Below are positions 62,284-64,000 of a stretch of DNA of 64,000 bases, in pieces. Position 1 is the stretch's first letter. Every line of letters begins with the position of its first letter. Both the position numbers and the translations under genes were made by a program. Below the pieces are notes generated by a model, which was given only the letters and a program-made list of their open reading frames with translations, had not been told where the DNA came from and did not search any database. This DNA comes from Janibacter sp. CX7 (lineage in GTDB: Bacteria; Actinomycetota; Actinomycetes; Actinomycetales; Dermatophilaceae), in assembly GCF_024362365.1 (NCBI RefSeq), contig NZ_CP101464.1, positions 744,001-808,000 on the forward strand, read 5' to 3'.

Positions 62284-63261
62284 ATGCGCAACGGCTATCT
62301 CGACCTGCTGCGGGTCGTCGGCACGGTCGCGATCGTCCTCGGGCACATCGAGGGTCTCAAGCCGCTGCCGGACTACGTCTACCCCTGGCACGTGCCGCTG
62401 TACTTCATGTTGTCGGGGTGGCTGTGGCGGCCGGGGTCACGTGACTTCGGCAGCGAGGTCAAGGTGCGCGCCAAGACCCTGCTGCTGCCGTACGTCCCGT
62501 GGTTTGCGATCGTCTCCCTCGTCTACGGGCTCGAGCTGTGGCGAAGGGGGCGCGACAGCACCGGCAAGGTCGAGGAGCAGCTGCCGGGCGGGGCCTATGC
62601 GATCGAGCCGTACTCCGCCTTCTGGTTCATCACCGCGCTCTTCGTCGCCGTCGTCGTCGTCCGCGCCATGGAGGCGCTGCGCCTGCCGCTGTGGCTGCAG
62701 ATCGGGGTGGGCGTGGGGCTGTGCGCGCTCGTGCAGATCTACCAGGACATCTCGGTGAACTCGCCCTTCGCGATCGCGCAGGGGCTGGGGTGCGTCATCT
62801 TCGTGCAGGCGGGCTACCTGGCGCGGCTGCTCACCGGGCGCTCGGGGCAGCGCTCGCGGTGGAGTCGCCGGACGCTGTGGGTGATGGCGATCGCGACCTT
62901 TGCGGCCGGGGTGTGGATCACGACGTGGCCGGGGGTGGGCAACCTCAACCTGAAGTTCGCGCAGTTCAACGAGCCGGTGTGGGCCGTCCTCGCGGGGATC
63001 CTCATCAGCGCCGGGATGATCATGGCCCCGATCTACATCGGCGGGGTGTGGTCGCACCGGATCAGCACGCTCGCCCAGTCGGGCATGGCGGTGATCCTGC
63101 TGCACGCGCTCTTCGTGTGGCTGGGCAAGGACTACCACCCCTGGGCCGTCGCCGTCGTGGCGGTGGTCGTGCCGTGGACCCTCGGGCTGCTGCTCGCGCG
63201 CACGCGGTGGGGGTGGGTCTTCGGCTGCTCTCGGCCCAAGCCGCTGGTGCCGGCTGCGTGA
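62284..63261 (+). CDS. Acyltransferase 3 family membrane protein
   Basis: This 325-aa protein begins MRNGYLDLLRVVGTVAIVLGHIEG, with the catalytic-His position, followed by VPLYFMLSGWLW and about nine helices to LLLHALFVWLG. It belongs to the OafA/fucose-4-O-acetylase-like group and probably acylates a cell-surface sugar. It closes the glycan locus on the right. A polar, Arg-rich loop (RSGQRSRWSRRT) lies mid-protein. Confidence 0.9.
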   Translation: MRNGYLDLLRVVGTVAIVLGHIEGLKPLPDYVYPWHVPLYFMLSGWLWRPGSRDFGSEVKVRAKTLLLPYVPWFAIVSLVYGLELWRRGRDSTGKVEEQLPGGAYAIEPYSAFWFITALFVAVVVVRAMEALRLPLWLQIGVGVGLCALVQIYQDISVNSPFAIAQGLGCVIFVQAGYLARLLTGRSGQRSRWSRRTLWVMAIATFAAGVWITTWPGVGNLNLKFAQFNEPVWAVLAGILISAGMIMAPIYIGGVWSHRISTLAQSGMAVILLHALFVWLGKDYHPWAVAVVAVVVPWTLGLLLARTRWGWVFGCSRPKPLVPAA

Positions 63262-63311
63262 GCCTCTGCGTCGGGAGGTCGGGAGGTCGGTTGCCCCACC
63301 CCCAGCAGCTC

Positions 63312-63353
63312 GGTTGAGGTAATCGCGACCGTCTATTCGGTCGGAGGTACCTC
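63312..63353. repeat. 42-bp palindromic repeat, copy 1
   Basis: GGTTGAGGTAATCGCGACCG...CGGTCGGAGGTACCTC has outer arms GAGGTA/TACCTC and inner GACCG/CGGTC. A close copy lies 84 bp downstream. Confidence 0.8.
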
Positions 63354-63395
63354 TACTGGCGGGGTCAGCGGGGCGTGCTCGCGCTCATAGCGCTG

Positions 63396-63437
63396 GGTCG
63401 AGGTAACCGTGACCGACTAATCGGTCGGAGGTACCTC
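63396..63437. repeat. 42-bp palindromic repeat, copy 2
   Basis: GGTCGAGGTAACCGTGACCG...CGGTCGGAGGTACCTC is nearly identical to copy 1. The 295-bp gap 63262-63556 holds only these two elements and the start region of the DUF559-type gene. Confidence 0.8.
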
Positions 63438-63556
63438 GTCCGCTGATACCTCGACGCGTCGACACGGTTGTCCCCAAGTTTGTCTGGGCGGGTCCAGTTG
63501 TCCACCGATCTCGCGAGGGGGGCCGCGAGGGGAGCACTCTCCTCCACTGTTCGGAG

Positions 63557-64000
63557 ATGACCGACACCACGCCCGAGCAGCCAGAGGATGCCCACAGCCA
63601 CGACGACGAAGGGGGTCGACCGCACGTCACGCGCGAAGGACCGCTGGACCGCCATCAGCGGGTGCTCGCCGTCGCGGAGGACACCGACTTCGTCGTTAGC
63701 CACCAGATGCTGCGCGCCATCGGAGTGAGCCGGCAGCAGGCAGCGCGTCAGGTCTCGGCCGGTCGTTGGACGAAGTGCGGCAGCCGGACCTTCGCTGTGC
63801 GCACCGGGCCGTTGGGGTTTCACGCCCGGTGCTGGCGAGGCGTGTGGGAGACGGGGGAGAGGATCGCCGTCATCGACGGGGTGAGCTCGCTCCGGCTCGC
63901 CGGGCTCAAGGGGTGGGACGAAGGCGACGTCGTCTTCGTGTCCGTCGTCCACCGGCACGACCGGACTCACCGTGAGGGAGTACAGGTGCGCAAGCTCGCT
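63557..64000 (+). CDS. AbiEi/DUF559-type protein, partial (runs off window)
   Basis: The first 148 codons of a gene are open to the window end. They encode a polar N-terminus, then a winged-helix-like region (VVSHQMLRAIGVSRQQAARQ, VSAGRWTKCGSRTFAVRTG). RCWRGVWETGERIAVIDGVSSLRLAGL and VVFVSVVHRHDRTHREGVQVRKL follow. This is the typical N-terminal half of actinobacterial DUF559 endonuclease-like proteins, and the nuclease part would lie beyond the window. It is a paralogue of the gene at 15714 and is likewise preceded by paired palindromes. Confidence 0.8.
   Translation, partial: MTDTTPEQPEDAHSHDDEGGRPHVTREGPLDRHQRVLAVAEDTDFVVSHQMLRAIGVSRQQAARQVSAGRWTKCGSRTFAVRTGPLGFHARCWRGVWETGERIAVIDGVSSLRLAGLKGWDEGDVVFVSVVHRHDRTHREGVQVRKLA

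Overview
The window is high-GC DNA (about 70-72% by eye over most of its length). The gene content is that of an actinobacterium: an RsrA/SigR thiol-stress pair, ribosomal protein bL37, a PPA1309-type protein, a UPF0182 membrane protein, and many promoters of the form TANNNT followed 6-7 bp later by the start codon (leaderless mRNAs). The palindromic repeat families and gene order suggest Micrococcales, perhaps Intrasporangiaceae (Janibacter/Tetrasphaera-like). That placement is inference.

Layout. 1-1.7 kb: a sigma factor-ogt-tag operon for alkylation repair. 1.75-5.3 kb: a PPA1309-type gene and a UPF0182 gene. 5.37-5.45 kb: initiator tRNA with promoter and terminator. 5.6-11.3 kb: a Pls-type single-module nonribosomal peptide synthetase with a lysine-like A-domain code, an M1 aminopeptidase and a 4'-phosphopantetheinyl transferase, which together look like a small poly-amino-acid locus. 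11.4-23.3 kb: ndh, two M16 peptidase subunits, a DUF559-type gene bracketed by 87-bp palindromes, hisN, rsgA (carrying in-frame palindromic repeats), aroA, DoxX, SRAP, an alpha/beta hydrolase and a PucR-type regulator. 23.4-25.8 kb: a ferredoxin-reductase/desaturase operon. 25.8-28.3 kb: galE, rsrA, sigR and bL37.

28.4-31.1 kb holds the most unusual unit: a 72-aa secreted peptide precursor with four N-[YWF]-E-W-A repeats, followed by two overlapping membrane HD-family genes whose metal-site motifs are degenerate in complementary ways. Then come a secreted metzincin-like protease, an AraC regulator, malic enzyme, a PqqD-like/nucleotidyltransferase pair, a Phd-like antitoxin gene with a 38-bp perfect palindrome, and cysND.

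39.6-63.3 kb is a surface-glycan locus. Its left part (39.6-48.7 kb) has clearly lower GC (53-60% in sampled lines). It carries a double GT4 protein, a GT2, a flippase, an acyltransferase, a Tat-exported beta-helix protein, a Wzy-like polymerase and an epimerase, and looks like an acquired variable cassette. The right part has normal GC. It holds a complete bacillosamine-type set (dehydratase, aminotransferase, phosphoglycosyltransferase, acetyltransferase), two tyrosine autokinases facing each other, a low-molecular-weight tyrosine phosphatase, a second Wzy-like protein, an SGNH hydrolase, the dTDP-rhamnose genes (rmlA, fused rmlC-rmlD, rmlB) and a second acyltransferase. The window ends inside a second DUF559/AbiEi-type gene, again preceded by paired palindromes.

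Several palindromic repeat families run through the window, some inside genes. A CGAAGGG/CCCTTCG heptamer is strongly over-represented in the native DNA and nearly absent from the low-GC cassette.
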